Source: an uncultured Selenomonas sp. (GTDB lineage Bacteria; Bacillota; Negativicutes; Selenomonadales; Selenomonadaceae). Taken from it: a stretch of 64,000 bases of DNA. The notes beneath the pieces were generated by a model. That model was not told the origin of the DNA. It saw only the letters and a list, made by a program, of their open reading frames with translations, and did not search any database. The stretch covers positions 1 through 64,000 of the forward strand of contig USAK01000003.1 of assembly GCA_900552565.1 (NCBI GenBank), in the 5' to 3' direction. The translations under genes were made by a program, and so were the position numbers. Below, piece by piece: positions 52,592 through 62,758 of this stretch. Every line of letters begins with the position of its first letter. The first letter of the stretch is position 1.

Positions 52592-55500
52592 TTATTTATA
52601 GTAGCGTACGCCAGCCTCAAACAGATGCTGGTCCTTGTTGCCCGGAACGTTTTTGGCTACGCAGCAGCCAATGCGTTCGGAATGGCCCATCTTGCCGAGT
52701 ACGCGGCCATCCGGACTCGTGATGCCCTCGATGGCATCGACGGAACCGTTCGGGTTGAACGGGATGTCAAGCGACGGTCTGCCATCAGCATCGACATACT
52801 GCGTGGCAATCTGGCCGTTCTCCTGCAGTTTCTTCACGGTCTCAGCATCCGCGACGAAGCGGCCTTCACCATGGGAAATCGCAATCGTATGAACATCGCC
52901 GACCTTGACGTTGTTGAACCACGGCGAGAGGTTCGAGATGACGCGCGTGTTGACCATGCACGAAGCGTGGCGGCCCAGCGTGTTGTGCGTCAGCGTCGGG
53001 GAATTCTCCGCGAGGTCGCGGATTTCGCCGTACGGCACAAGGCCGAGCTTGATGAGGGCCTGGAAGCCGTTGCAGATGCCGAGCATCAGGCCGTCGCGCT
53101 TCTGCAGGAGGTTCATGACCTCTTCCTTGATGCGCGGGTTGCGGAACATCGCCGCGATGAACTTGCCGGAACCGTCCGGCTCGTCGCCACCCGAGAAGCC
53201 GCCCGGCAACATGATGATCTGCGAACGCTTAATGCCTGCGACGAGTGCATCGACTGTCTCTTCGACGGCCGTCGGCGTCAGATTGCGCAGGATGATGGTC
53301 TCAGCCGTCGCACCGGCACGCTCCCATGCACGGGCCGAATCGTATTCGCAGTTCGTGCCGGGGAAGACCGGGATAATGACATGCGGACGCGCGATATGCG
53401 TCGAAGACGTGATGGCATTGCCCTTTTCGTACGGAACGTACGTAGCCGTGCCGCTGACTTTCTTCGTCTGCGTCGGGAAGATTTTCTCGAGCGGCGTCGT
53501 GTAAGCCTTAAGAGCCTCGTCAAGGCTGACTTTCACATTGCCGAGCGTGATGGCTTCTTCACTCGTCGTCTGGCCGAGCTCATAAACGCCCGTGTCGGCA
53601 AGAGCCGTCTTGACGTCGACATCGTCCTCGAGCTCGAGGATGATGGAGCCATAGTCCGCGCAGAAGAGCTGCTGCTCCGTGAGGTCTTTCGTGAACGTGA
53701 AGCCGAGACGGTTGCCGAGCGTCATCTTCGTGACGGCCGCAGCGATACCGCCGACACCGATGGTCTGTGCGGCGCAGACTTTGCCGGCAGCCGTGAGCTG
53801 ACGGATTTTCTTAAAGTTGGCACGCAGTTTCGGGAATACCGGCAGGTCCTGTGCATCCTTCTCTGCAGGAACGACGTAAACATGACTGCCTGCCTGCTTG
53901 AACTCCGGCGAAACGGCATTGCCGGCCTTCATGACATCGACAGCAAAGGCTGCGAGCGTCGGCGGGACATGGATGTGCTCGAATGTGCCGGACATCGAGT
54001 CCTTGCCGCCAATGGCCGGAATGCCGAGTTCATGCTGTGCCCAAAGTGCACCGATGAGGGCGGCAAACGGGTTGCCCCATTTTGCCGGGTCCTTGCCAAG
54101 GCTCTCGAAGTACTCCTGGAACGTCAGGCGAATCTTCGAGGCATCGCCGCCGAGGGCGACCATCTTGGCTGCAGCTTCAACGACAGAATAAAGGGCACCA
54201 TGGAACGGGCTCCACGTCGTGAACGCCGGATTGAGGCCGAACGTCATGGCCGTGGCCGTTGTCGTCTCCGCACCGAGCACCGGCAGTTTGGCGACCATAC
54301 CTTCAGCCGGCGTCATCTGCGTCTTGCCGCCGAACGGCATGAGCACCGTATTGCCGCCAATCGTCGAGTCAAAGCGCTCGGCAAGGCCTTTCTGGCTGCA
54401 GACGTTGAGGTCCGAGAGGTTCGTCAGCCAAGCCTTGTGCAGGTCATCGCCGCAGGCCTTGACGGCTTCCGGAATTTCTGCGAGATAGCGTTTCGCCGTA
54501 TCCGGCTGGGCAATGACGGCCTTGACATGCTGGCGCACGCCGTTCGTGTCAAGGAAGGCGCGGTTCATCTGCACGATTGCATTGCCGCGCCATTTCATGA
54601 TGAGGCGCGGGGTCTCGGTAACGACAGCAACAGGCGTTGCCTCGAGGTTTTCTTCATCCGAATATTTCTGGAAGGCTTCGACGTCCTTCGGGTCGAGCAC
54701 GACCGCCATGCGCTCCTGCGATTCGGAGATGGCAAGTTCCGTGCCGTCGAGGCCTTTGTATTTTTTCTTGACTGCGTCGAGGTCGATGACGAGGCCGTCG
54801 GCGAGCTCACCGATGGCAACAGCAACACCGCCGGCACCGAAGTCGTTGCAGCGCTTAATCATGCGCGAAACGCTCGGATTGCGGAACAGGCGCTGAATCT
54901 TGCGTTCTGTCGGCGGATTGCCCTTCTGGACTTCTGCACCGCAGGTCGTCAGCGATTCTTCCGTATGCTCTTTCGACGAGCCCGTAGCACCGCCGCAGCC
55001 GTCACGGCCCGTACGGCCGCCGACGAGCACGATGATGTCGCCGGCTGCCGGACGCTCGCGCACGACATTCTCTTTCGGGGCAGCCGCGATGACGGCACCG
55101 ATTTCCATGCGCTTAGCCATGTAGCCTTCGTGATAGACCTCACGAACCTGGCCCGTGGCAAGGCCAATCTGGTTGCCGTAGGAGCTGTAGCCGGCAGCAG
55201 CGCCGAGCGTGATTTTCTTCTGCGGCAGTTTGCCCGGGAGCGTCTCACTGAACGGACGGCGCGGGTCAGCAGCGCCCGTCACGCGCATGGCCTGGTAAAC
55301 GTAGGAACGGCCAGACAGAGGATCGCGGATCGCACCGCCGAGGCACGTAGCCGCGCCGCCGAACGGCTCAATTTCCGTCGGATGATTGTGCGTCTCGTTC
55401 TTGAACATGACAAGCCAGTCTTCCTGCTTGCCGCCGATATCGGCCTTGACGACGATGCTGCAGGCGTTGATCTCTTCCGATTTATCGAGGTCTTCGAGCA

Positions 55501-56368
55501 GGCCTTCCTTGCGGAGTGCCTTGGCACCGATGACGGCGATATCCATGAGCGTAACAGCGCGGTCCGTGTCAGCGCCATAAAGCGTATCGCGGTCTTCCTT
55601 ATACTTGCGGTAGGCAGCCGTCAGGGCCGGCGAGAAATAGCCGTCCTCAATCGTGACATCGTCGATGGCCGTCGTGAACGTCGTGTGACGGCAGTGATCG
55701 GACCAATACGTATCGATGACGCGCAGCTCCGTGATGGTCGGAGCACGGTGCTCCGTATCACGGAAATACTCCTGGCAGAACTTGAGGTCTTCAAAGCTCA
55801 TGGCAAAGCCGCGCGCATCCATGAAAGCATGGAGCTCATCTTCGCTCATCGTATTGAAGTCCGTCAGTACCTCAACGTCAGCCGGCTCTTCCGTGACCAT
55901 GTCAAGGGATTCAGGCTTCTCAAGCGAAGCCTCGCGGCTCTCGACGGCGTTGATGCAGTAATCCTTGATTTTCTGCAGGGCTTCGTCATCGACATCGCCC
56001 GTCAGGACAATGACGCGTGCCGTGGCGATCTGCGGGCGTTCCTTCTGCGTGACGAGCTGGACGCACTGTGCTGCAGAATCGGCCGTCTGGTCGTACTGGC
56101 CCGGCAGATACTCAACAGCAAACATGCGGGAATCTGGGAAATCTGGCAGGGTCTCTTCATAGACTTTGTCAACAGGTGCCTCTGCAAAGACGACGAACTT
56201 GACTTTGTCGTATTCTTCGTCGCTGAGGCCTTCCATATCGTAGCGGTTGATGATGCGGACCGCCTTGAGACCATCGAGATGGAAAGTCTCCTTGAGATCG
56301 TCGCAGAGCTGCTGAGCTGGGATGTCAAATCCCTGTCTTTTTTCTACGAAAATTCTTCTTACCGTCAT
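52592..56368 (-). CDS. purL: Phosphoribosylformylglycinamidine synthase (single-chain)
   Basis: The product is 1258 aa from the ATG at 56368 (GGAGG site). It fuses a PurS-like N-terminus, two synthase halves (DYWSDHCRHTTF, VALGGDASKIRL) and a C-terminal glutaminase with nucleophile Cys in GICNGFQALI. It makes FGAM in purine synthesis. The single-chain architecture is more usual for proteobacteria and some Clostridia than for Bacillus (PurSQL). Confidence 0.96.
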   Translation of the reverse strand: MTVRRIFVEKRQGFDIPAQQLCDDLKETFHLDGLKAVRIINRYDMEGLSDEEYDKVKFVVFAEAPVDKVYEETLPDFPDSRMFAVEYLPGQYDQTADSAAQCVQLVTQKERPQIATARVIVLTGDVDDEALQKIKDYCINAVESREASLEKPESLDMVTEEPADVEVLTDFNTMSEDELHAFMDARGFAMSFEDLKFCQEYFRDTEHRAPTITELRVIDTYWSDHCRHTTFTTAIDDVTIEDGYFSPALTAAYRKYKEDRDTLYGADTDRAVTLMDIAVIGAKALRKEGLLEDLDKSEEINACSIVVKADIGGKQEDWLVMFKNETHNHPTEIEPFGGAATCLGGAIRDPLSGRSYVYQAMRVTGAADPRRPFSETLPGKLPQKKITLGAAAGYSSYGNQIGLATGQVREVYHEGYMAKRMEIGAVIAAAPKENVVRERPAAGDIIVLVGGRTGRDGCGGATGSSKEHTEESLTTCGAEVQKGNPPTERKIQRLFRNPSVSRMIKRCNDFGAGGVAVAIGELADGLVIDLDAVKKKYKGLDGTELAISESQERMAVVLDPKDVEAFQKYSDEENLEATPVAVVTETPRLIMKWRGNAIVQMNRAFLDTNGVRQHVKAVIAQPDTAKRYLAEIPEAVKACGDDLHKAWLTNLSDLNVCSQKGLAERFDSTIGGNTVLMPFGGKTQMTPAEGMVAKLPVLGAETTTATAMTFGLNPAFTTWSPFHGALYSVVEAAAKMVALGGDASKIRLTFQEYFESLGKDPAKWGNPFAALIGALWAQHELGIPAIGGKDSMSGTFEHIHVPPTLAAFAVDVMKAGNAVSPEFKQAGSHVYVVPAEKDAQDLPVFPKLRANFKKIRQLTAAGKVCAAQTIGVGGIAAAVTKMTLGNRLGFTFTKDLTEQQLFCADYGSIILELEDDVDVKTALADTGVYELGQTTSEEAITLGNVKVSLDEALKAYTTPLEKIFPTQTKKVSGTATYVPYEKGNAITSSTHIARPHVIIPVFPGTNCEYDSARAWERAGATAETIILRNLTPTAVEETVDALVAGIKRSQIIMLPGGFSGGDEPDGSGKFIAAMFRNPRIKEEVMNLLQKRDGLMLGICNGFQALIKLGLVPYGEIRDLAENSPTLTHNTLGRHASCMVNTRVISNLSPWFNNVKVGDVHTIAISHGEGRFVADAETVKKLQENGQIATQYVDADGRPSLDIPFNPNGSVDAIEGITSPDGRVLGKMGHSERIGCCVAKNVPGNKDQHLFEAGVRYYK

Positions 56369-56420
56369 GAGTGCTTTTTCCTCCAAATGCAAAACAGATC
56401 TGAAACACATCGTCACAGAA

Positions 56421-56888
56421 TCACAAACAATCCATCGCTATCTTGACCACGACTTTGGTCACGGGCGCAGGCGCCGCGACTGCCGCCTGAGGCTGATGCA
56501 CATCCTCAGGGTAGAGCACGGCAAAAAAGCCCGGCCGCAGTACGATGTGACTTTCCGGCGCGAGCTTCTCATAAAAGAGGATATCTTTCGCCGCATCGTA
56601 GGGAATGGCCACCTTGAGCTCAGGGCTCTCTGGGCACCAGCCAAGGTCTTCCTCGCCTTCAACGACATACTGGATGTCAGCAAAGCGCTCGTGACGCTCC
56701 GGCCGGCATTCCGTGACCGGACGCGTCGTATAGCGCTGCAGATTGGCCGTGATGCCATCAGCGACTTCATACGAGCCATCTGCCATCTTCGTGAAATCAT
56801 GCGAGTTCAAATACGCCAGCGACGTTTTGATGGCCTCGGCAAGATTTTCAGCATCCTTGGCAAGGGTATCCATTTTTCCTACAAACAT
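56421..56888 (-). CDS. YhcH/YjgK/YiaL family protein
   Basis: The 155-aa product has the cupin-like family signature ERHERFADIQYVVEGEEDLGW and FAVLYPEDVHQPQ with metal-binding His/Glu. Relatives act in sugar or sialic acid pathways; the role here is unknown. Confidence 0.93.
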   Translation of the reverse strand: MFVGKMDTLAKDAENLAEAIKTSLAYLNSHDFTKMADGSYEVADGITANLQRYTTRPVTECRPERHERFADIQYVVEGEEDLGWCPESPELKVAIPYDAAKDILFYEKLAPESHIVLRPGFFAVLYPEDVHQPQAAVAAPAPVTKVVVKIAMDCL

Positions 56889-57156
56889 GCGAAAGCTTCC
56901 TCCTCTTTCCTGCGGTCATGAATGTATTTGCTTCTATATTAGTATTGTACCCAAAACATATGTCAGATGCAAGGAGCCCTCATAATCTTTTCGCAAAGAG
57001 ACGCCTGTCCTGCTTCCATTCGCCATTTGTCTGTATCAAGTGGATACGATTTCCCCGCTATTCATTCTTACTTCCCCTAAAGCAGTGGATATGATATAAT
57101 TATTCTAACTTCTGTGAATTATTCTTACATGATGACCATCAAGGGAGGATTCAGAT

Positions 57157-57636
57157 ATGAAAGAATTACTGGAGCTGCTCGAACACGACGCACGCCGTCC
57201 GGTCAGTGAACTCGCTTCCATGCTGCACCGCAGCGAATATGAAGTCGAACAGGACATCAAGAAACTCGAGAAGGACAAGATTATCCTGTCGTACAACACG
57301 CTCATCAACTGGGAGAAGTTCGGCACGGACACGGTCACGGCCGTCATCGAAATCAATCTGACGCCGCAACGCGAGGTCGGCTTCGATGCCATCGCGGAAC
57401 GCATCTACCGCTTTGACGAAGTCCGCACGGTCTACCTCATGAGCGGCAGCTTCGACCTGCTCGTCATCATCGAAGGCAAATCCCTCAAGGAAGTCGCCAA
57501 CTTCGTCGCCACGCGCCTTGCCACGATTGAAGGTGTCACGCAGACACGCAGCCACTTCATGCTCAAACCGTACAAAAAAGACGGCGTCATCATCAACGAC
57601 GAAGAGCGTGACCGCAGACTGGTGGTGACGCCATGA
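57157..57636 (+). CDS. Lrp/AsnC-family regulator
   Basis: The 159-aa product has an N-terminal winged helix-turn-helix (VSELASMLHRSEYEVEQDIKK) and an AsnC ligand domain (TVYLMSGSFDLLVIIEGKSL). It is coupled by ATGA to an aminotransferase gene and likely controls it in response to an amino acid. Confidence 0.92.
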   Translation: MKELLELLEHDARRPVSELASMLHRSEYEVEQDIKKLEKDKIILSYNTLINWEKFGTDTVTAVIEINLTPQREVGFDAIAERIYRFDEVRTVYLMSGSFDLLVIIEGKSLKEVANFVATRLATIEGVTQTRSHFMLKPYKKDGVIINDEERDRRLVVTP

Positions 57637-58820
57637 TTGAGCAGAGGAACGACTGGGAAAAACGCCTCTCGCCGCGCGTACAGTCCATCGCCCCGTCGGG
57701 CATCCGCAAATTCTTCGACATCGCCGCTAAGATGGAAGATGTCATTTCGCTCGGCGTCGGCGAGCCGGATTTTGTCACGCCGTGGTCCATCCGCGAAAGC
57801 TGCGTCTACGGTCTCGAGCAGGGCTATACCTCCTACACGGCCAACCGCGGCCTGCCGGAGCTCCGCGAGGAAATCGCCAAGCACTATCAGGAAGAATACG
57901 ACTGCTCGTATGACCCCGAGACCGATATTCTCGTGACGGTCGGCGTCAGCGAAGCCCTCGACCTCGTCATGCGCGCCATCCTCGCGCCCGGTGACGAAGT
58001 GCTGATTCCTGAACCCTGCTACGTCTCGTATCAGGCCTGCACGATTCTTGCCGGCGGCAAGCCCGTGGCCGTGCCCGCCAAAATCGAGAACGAATTTCGC
58101 ATCACGCCGGAAGAACTCGAAGAGCACGTCACGCCGAAGACCAAGGCCCTGCTCATCGGCTATCCGAACAACCCGACCGGTGCCATCATGACGCGCAAGG
58201 ACCTCATGGCCATCGCCGCGTTTGCCGAGAAGCACGACCTCATCGTCATCTCCGATGAGATTTACGGCGATTTGACGTACGGCGGCGAGAAACACGTCGC
58301 GTTCTCCTCGCTGCCCGGCATGCAGGAGCGCACGATTCTCCTGAACGGCTTCTCCAAGGCCTATGCCATGACGGGCTGGCGCATCGGCTACGCCCTCGGC
58401 AACAAGGCCTTCATCAGTGCCATGACGAAAATCCATCAGTACACAATGCTCTGTGCGCCAATCACGGCGCAGGTCGCCGCAGTCGAGGCCCTGCGCCACG
58501 GCAAGAAGTACATGCTCAAGATGGTCGCGGAGTACGACCGCCGCCGCCATCTCATCTACGACGGCTTTACGAAGATGGGCCTGCCGTGCTTCGAACCGAA
58601 AGGCGCCTTCTACATCTTCCCCGACATCACGAGCACGGGCTATACGTCCGACGAATTTGCCGAGGAACTCTTAAAGACCGAGCACGTTGCCCTGATTCCG
58701 GGCTCCGCTTTCGGTACCTGCGGCGAAGGCCACGTGCGCTGTTCCTACGCTACGTCAATCGACAAAATTGCCGAAGCACTCGCACGCATCGAGAACTTCC
58801 TTAAGAATCACAAAAAATAA
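57633..58820 (+). CDS. Class I/II aminotransferase (PatA-like)
   Basis: The 395-aa product has the PLP Lys in LNGFSKAYAMTGWRIGY, NNPTGAI and the N-terminal GVGEPDFVTP. It transfers amino groups from an unknown amino acid. Pairing with an Lrp-type gene is common in Firmicutes. Confidence 0.93.
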   Translation: MIEQRNDWEKRLSPRVQSIAPSGIRKFFDIAAKMEDVISLGVGEPDFVTPWSIRESCVYGLEQGYTSYTANRGLPELREEIAKHYQEEYDCSYDPETDILVTVGVSEALDLVMRAILAPGDEVLIPEPCYVSYQACTILAGGKPVAVPAKIENEFRITPEELEEHVTPKTKALLIGYPNNPTGAIMTRKDLMAIAAFAEKHDLIVISDEIYGDLTYGGEKHVAFSSLPGMQERTILLNGFSKAYAMTGWRIGYALGNKAFISAMTKIHQYTMLCAPITAQVAAVEALRHGKKYMLKMVAEYDRRRHLIYDGFTKMGLPCFEPKGAFYIFPDITSTGYTSDEFAEELLKTEHVALIPGSAFGTCGEGHVRCSYATSIDKIAEALARIENFLKNHKK

Positions 58821-58841
58821 AGACAGTTCACATAAAATCCC

Positions 58842-58894
58842 GAAAAGAGAGGACAGCCGGCGCGTTCCTTCGCACTTGCTGTCCTCTCTTTTTC
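58842..58894 (+). terminator. Aminotransferase operon terminator
   Basis: AAAAGAGAGGACAGC pairs with GCTGTCCTCTCTTTTT. Confidence 0.9.
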
Positions 58895-59011
58895 GTGCTT
58901 GTCATTTCTTCATCGCAGTACCTGAAAAAGAGGCAATTTGTCCTTGTCAGCGCAGAATGCCGTGTTATAATGTAATCGTTTTCACGATAACAAACATCAA
59001 AAGGAGTTTTT

Positions 59012-59248
59012 ATGGACTGGGCTAAAGGCTATATCCTCATCACACTGACAGCATTTCTCTGCGAATACATCCGCCTGCGCGTGGATTACCATATACTGGA
59101 ACTCGTGCTCATCGTCGCCGCCATACCGGCAGCACTCTTCGGCATCTGCCTCGTTTTTTACCTCGTGCTCGCCGCACTGACCGACCACGTCTGCGATTTC
59201 ATCGAGAACCACCGCTCCGCGGGCGGACGCATGCGCACTGACCCCTGA
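59012..59248 (+). CDS. Small membrane protein
   Basis: The 78-aa product has two membrane segments (YILITLTAFLCEYI, VLIVAAIPAALFGICLVFYLVLAA). AAAAGGAG ribosome site. No family is recognised. Confidence 0.7.
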   Translation: MDWAKGYILITLTAFLCEYIRLRVDYHILELVLIVAAIPAALFGICLVFYLVLAALTDHVCDFIENHRSAGGRMRTDP

Positions 59249-59260
59249 GCCCCGCGGAAA

Positions 59261-59290
59261 TTGACAATTCGGGGCCTTTCATGATATACT
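59261..59290 (+). promoter_or_regulatory. tRNA-Arg promoter
   Basis: TTGACA, 18-bp spacer and TATACT, 22 bp before the tRNA. Confidence 0.85.
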
Positions 59291-59312
59291 GTTTCTTGTT
59301 CGTAATGAGCAC

Positions 59313-59387
59313 GCGCTCGTAGTCCAGTGGATAGGACGTTGGCCTCCGGAGCCGAAAGCGGCAGTTCGACTCTGCCCGAGCGCACCA
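59313..59387 (+). tRNA. tRNA-Arg (CCG)
   Basis: Acceptor GCGCTCG/CGAGCGC, anticodon loop CTCCGGA (anticodon CCG), T-loop GTTCGAC, encoded CCA. Confidence 0.97.
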
Positions 59388-59397
59388 TTTGCATAGC

Positions 59398-59430
59398 AAA
59401 GACGCATCTCTTGGGATGGCGTCTTTTTTT
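59398..59430 (+). terminator. tRNA-Arg terminator
   Basis: AAGACGC pairs with GCGTCTT, followed by seven T. Confidence 0.85.
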
Positions 59431-59536
59431 AATGAAAAATTATAGCAGATATTTACCTTTCTGTCGTATTTCGATAGAATATATAAAACAGAGCAAAACG
59501 GTTTACTTATTTCCCAAAAGAGAAAGAAGATTTTTT

Positions 59537-61129
59537 ATGAAGCACGCCCTTCTATCCTTCCTGCTGGCCATTTGTCTACTGACAGGATTCCTGTCTCCCG
59601 CGGCGGCTGCGCCTGACGACTCCAGTCCCAAAATTGTGCGTACGGGCTACACACTGCCTGACCCCAATGTCGCCAATCCCGACGATGTGCCGCGCACGGG
59701 CTATATTTACGAGTATCAGGAAATGGTAGCCTCGTTCAACAATTAGCGCTATCAATACGTCTATCACTCCTGGGGCCAGCTGCTCAAGGAGCTCGAAGAC
59801 GGAGATATCGACGTCATGGCCAACGTCTCCTACACCCCGGAACGCGCGCAGAAATACGATTTCTCCGCTTTTCCGCTGCGCATTGAGACGTACTATATCT
59901 TCGTGCCCGCGGCCAAGGCCGATGATTACCCGGATGCCAAGTCGCTGTACGGCAAGAAAGTCGGTGTTGCCAAAAGCACGACAACGGCCGACCAGCTCAG
60001 GAAATGGAACGAAAAGAACCATGCAGGTCTGACCATCATCGAATACAAAGATTTCCAATCCCGCCGCGATGCCCTTGACAATGGGGATATCGATGCCATC
60101 GCCGAATTCACTTCACGCGTGGAAATCGGCACGTACGTCGTGCCTGTCGTGCGCTGCGGCTCAAGCAACTCCTATATCGCCGTAAGCAAAAAGCGGCCGG
60201 ACCTCCTCAAGGAAGTCAACGAAGCGCTCGCCATGATTAACGTCTAAAATCCGGCATTTCAGGTCAACCTGAGTCAGAAGTACTACCTGCACTCGGCCGA
60301 CGCAGCCATCATCACAGCGGAGGACCGCAGTTGGTTCAAGAAGCAGGGCACCATACGCATCGGCTATCTCCGCCACATGGCCCCGTTCATCGAAGAAGGG
60401 CCTGACGGCAAGGCGCGCGGCATGTTCCGCGACCTCATCGACCATGGCTTTGAAGCCTTTGACATCCACAATAAGGTCGAATACGTCCCCTACAGTGACC
60501 CCAATGCCATGAAGCGGGACCTCATCGCACATGCCATCAACGCGGCCCTGCCCGTCTACGATACGCCGTGGGAGAGCGAGCGCCTGCACATCCTGCAGAC
60601 CCCGAATGTCCTCGCCATGTAGATGTACCGCATCAGCCGCACGGATGAACCCATCACCGATGACGATATCATCGCCGTGGCCGACGACCTGCCCTCGCAG
60701 ACAAAATACGCCGAAGAGTATTTCCCGAACAACCAGCTCCGCCATTACCAGACGGAAAACGATACGAAAGGCCATAAAGCCGGCGATGATCTCATCCGCG
60801 GCGTGGCCGAATGCCTCGAGAAAACCATCAAAGACCCACGCTATGTCGGTCATGCGTATTACGCCTACCGCATCGGCGGCGATGAATTCACCGCCATCTG
60901 GCTCATCGACGATGAGCTCTACCTCCAGATGCAGGAGACCTTCCGCGAGTACGTCGCCTCTTGGAAAGGCGCTTACTGCGATTTTCTCTCCATCTCGCTG
61001 GGGTGGGCCAGCCGCGATGAATTTCCCATGGACTCCATCGACGACCTGCTGCGCACCGCTGACAAGCGCATGTATGAGGATAAAGCCGCTTACTACCATC
61101 GGTCCGGCATCGACCGCCGCAAACACTGA
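59537..61129 (+). pseudogene. Decayed sensor diguanylate cyclase gene
   Basis: One frame from a signal peptide (MKHALLSFLLAICLLTG) through two periplasmic solute-binding (SBP_bac_3-like) domains to a GGDEF domain (NDTKGHKAGDDLI, YRIGGDEFTAIW). It is broken by TAG at 59744, TAA at 60245 and TAG at 60620. The membrane segment and the first part of the GGDEF domain are missing after the third stop, so a deletion also occurred. The remaining codons are well kept, so decay is recent. It would have made cyclic-di-GMP. Confidence 0.88.
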
Positions 61130-61143
61130 CCAGAACAGTCCAT

Positions 61144-61188
61144 AAAAAATCCCTGTCATGGATAAAACATCCGTGACAGGGATTTTTT
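61144..61188. terminator. Terminator before udk
   Basis: AAAAAATCCCTGTCA.GGAT pairs with ATCC.TGACAGGGATTTTTT; works for both directions. Confidence 0.88.
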
Positions 61189-61193
61189 AATGC

Positions 61194-61814
61194 TCAGTCC
61201 TCGCTGTGATTGAGGATATCGCGTATTTTGGTTTTCATGATATCAAAGGCCACGTCATTGAGGCCGCTGTTGATGACGATATCGGCGAGATTCTTCGTCG
61301 GTTCGACATAGAGATAATGCATCGGCTTGACCGTTGTCAGATACTGCTGGATGATGTTCTCGAGGTCGCGGCCGCGCTCGTTCATGTCGCGCAGCACGCG
61401 GCGCAGGATGCGTTCATCGGCATCGGCCTCGACAAAAATCTTGATGTCGAAGATATTGCGCAGGCGCTCGTCCTGGAAAATCAGGATGCCCTCGACGACG
61501 ATGACGCGGCTCGGCTCGATGACCTTCGTCTTGTCCGAACGCGTATGACGCGTGAAATCATAGATAGGGCATTCAATGCTACGGCCTGCGCGCAGTTCTT
61601 TAAGATGCTCCACCAGAAGGTCCGTCTCCAAGGAATCCGGATGGTCGTAGTTGATGTACTGGCGCTGCTCGAACGGGATGTCATCGTGCGCCTTGTAATA
61701 GTCATCATGATAAATGACCGTGACCTCGTCGCCAAAATATGCCTTGAGCCGGTTCGTAAAGGTCGATTTGCCCGAGCCGGTGCCTCCGGCAATGCCGATA
61801 ATCGTCGTCTTCAA
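61194..61814 (-). CDS. udk: Uridine kinase
   Basis: The 206-aa product has Walker A GIAGGTGSGKST, YYKAHDDI and NYDHPDSLETDLL. It phosphorylates uridine and cytidine. The start appears to be a TTG at 61814 after GGGGGTT. Confidence 0.95.
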   Translation of the reverse strand: MKTTIIGIAGGTGSGKSTFTNRLKAYFGDEVTVIYHDDYYKAHDDIPFEQRQYINYDHPDSLETDLLVEHLKELRAGRSIECPIYDFTRHTRSDKTKVIEPSRVIVVEGILIFQDERLRNIFDIKIFVEADADERILRRVLRDMNERGRDLENIIQQYLTTVKPMHYLYVEPTKNLADIVINSGLNDVAFDIMKTKIRDILNHSED

Positions 61815-61915
61815 TGGTAGAACCCCCTAAATCCCGACCGACCTCTCGTGTCAGCCGCTATAAACATTCCTTACTATCTTAGCACAGATTCCCGATTCTG
61901 TCCTGCCCTTATGCC

Positions 61916-62758
61916 TCAGCGGCAGAAATACGGCTTCAGGAACAGCGTGATGAAAAAGATGATGGACGAAATCACGACAATCGTCGCGCCGGCTGCCATA
62001 TCGAAGTAATAGGCCAGCATGAGGCCGAGGATGCCGGAAAATATCGCGATGAGCACCGAGAACACGTGGTACTGCTTGACATTGACCGCGATGTTGCGCG
62101 CGCCGGCGGCCGGCAGCACGAGCATCGCATTGATGATGAGGATGCCGACCCACTGGATGCTGATGGAGACGACCACGGCCAGCATCGAGGCAAACGCGCT
62201 CTCAACCCAGAACGTCTTGATGCCGCGGCTGCGCGCAAACGAGGAATTGATGGACAGCACGAGCAGCTGGTTGAAGATGAGTCCCCACGCGATGAGGCCG
62301 AGCACGAAGACAATGGCCAAAGCCGAGATATCCTCCGGTGTAATCGAGAGGATATCGCCGATCAGGAACGAGGAGAATTTATTGAAGCTGCCGCCGTGAC
62401 TCATGAGCATGAGGCCGAGGGCAATGGCCGTCGCCGAGAACACACCGATAATCGTATCGGTCGACGCCGTGCTCTTGTTTTTGATGTACGTGATGAAGAG
62501 CGCGAACGCCACCGAGAAAATCACAAGCGATAGCAGCGGCGATACCGAACCTAAAAGCACGCCAATCGCAATACCTGTAAAGGCACCGTGGCCGAGTGAA
62601 TCCGAGAAAAAAGCCATGCGGTTCGAGACGACCATCGTGCTCATAAGGCCAAACAGCGGCGTGACAAGCAGGACAGCCAAAAAGGCATTCTTCATAAAGG
62701 CACTGCCAAGCCACGCAAACGGCAGCAATGTATCCATGATATTGTAGATGATATCCAT
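61916..62758 (-). CDS. ABC-3 metal transporter permease (ZnuB/MntB-like)
   Basis: The 280-aa product has about eight membrane segments with the family motif SDSLGHGAFTGIAIGVLLG and NAMLVLPAAGARNIA. Its start overlaps the ATPase stop (TGATG). It imports zinc or manganese; the binding protein is not in the window. Confidence 0.9.
   Translation of the reverse strand: MDIIYNIMDTLLPFAWLGSAFMKNAFLAVLLVTPLFGLMSTMVVSNRMAFFSDSLGHGAFTGIAIGVLLGSVSPLLSLVIFSVAFALFITYIKNKSTASTDTIIGVFSATAIALGLMLMSHGGSFNKFSSFLIGDILSITPEDISALAIVFVLGLIAWGLIFNQLLVLSINSSFARSRGIKTFWVESAFASMLAVVVSISIQWVGILIINAMLVLPAAGARNIAVNVKQYHVFSVLIAIFSGILGLMLAYYFDMAAGATIVVISSIIFFITLFLKPYFCR

Noticed and set aside
52625..56446. Very long open frame antisense to purL (over 1,200 codons)
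   Set aside because: It mirrors purL codon use; the product is Arg- and Asp-rich with no motif or ribosome site. Similar antisense frames exist opposite ppk, glyS and rpoD.
59744..60622. Stop-codon readthrough or recoding in the GGDEF gene
   Set aside because: Three different positions and a missing domain part point to decay; no neighbouring gene uses in-frame TAG or TAA.
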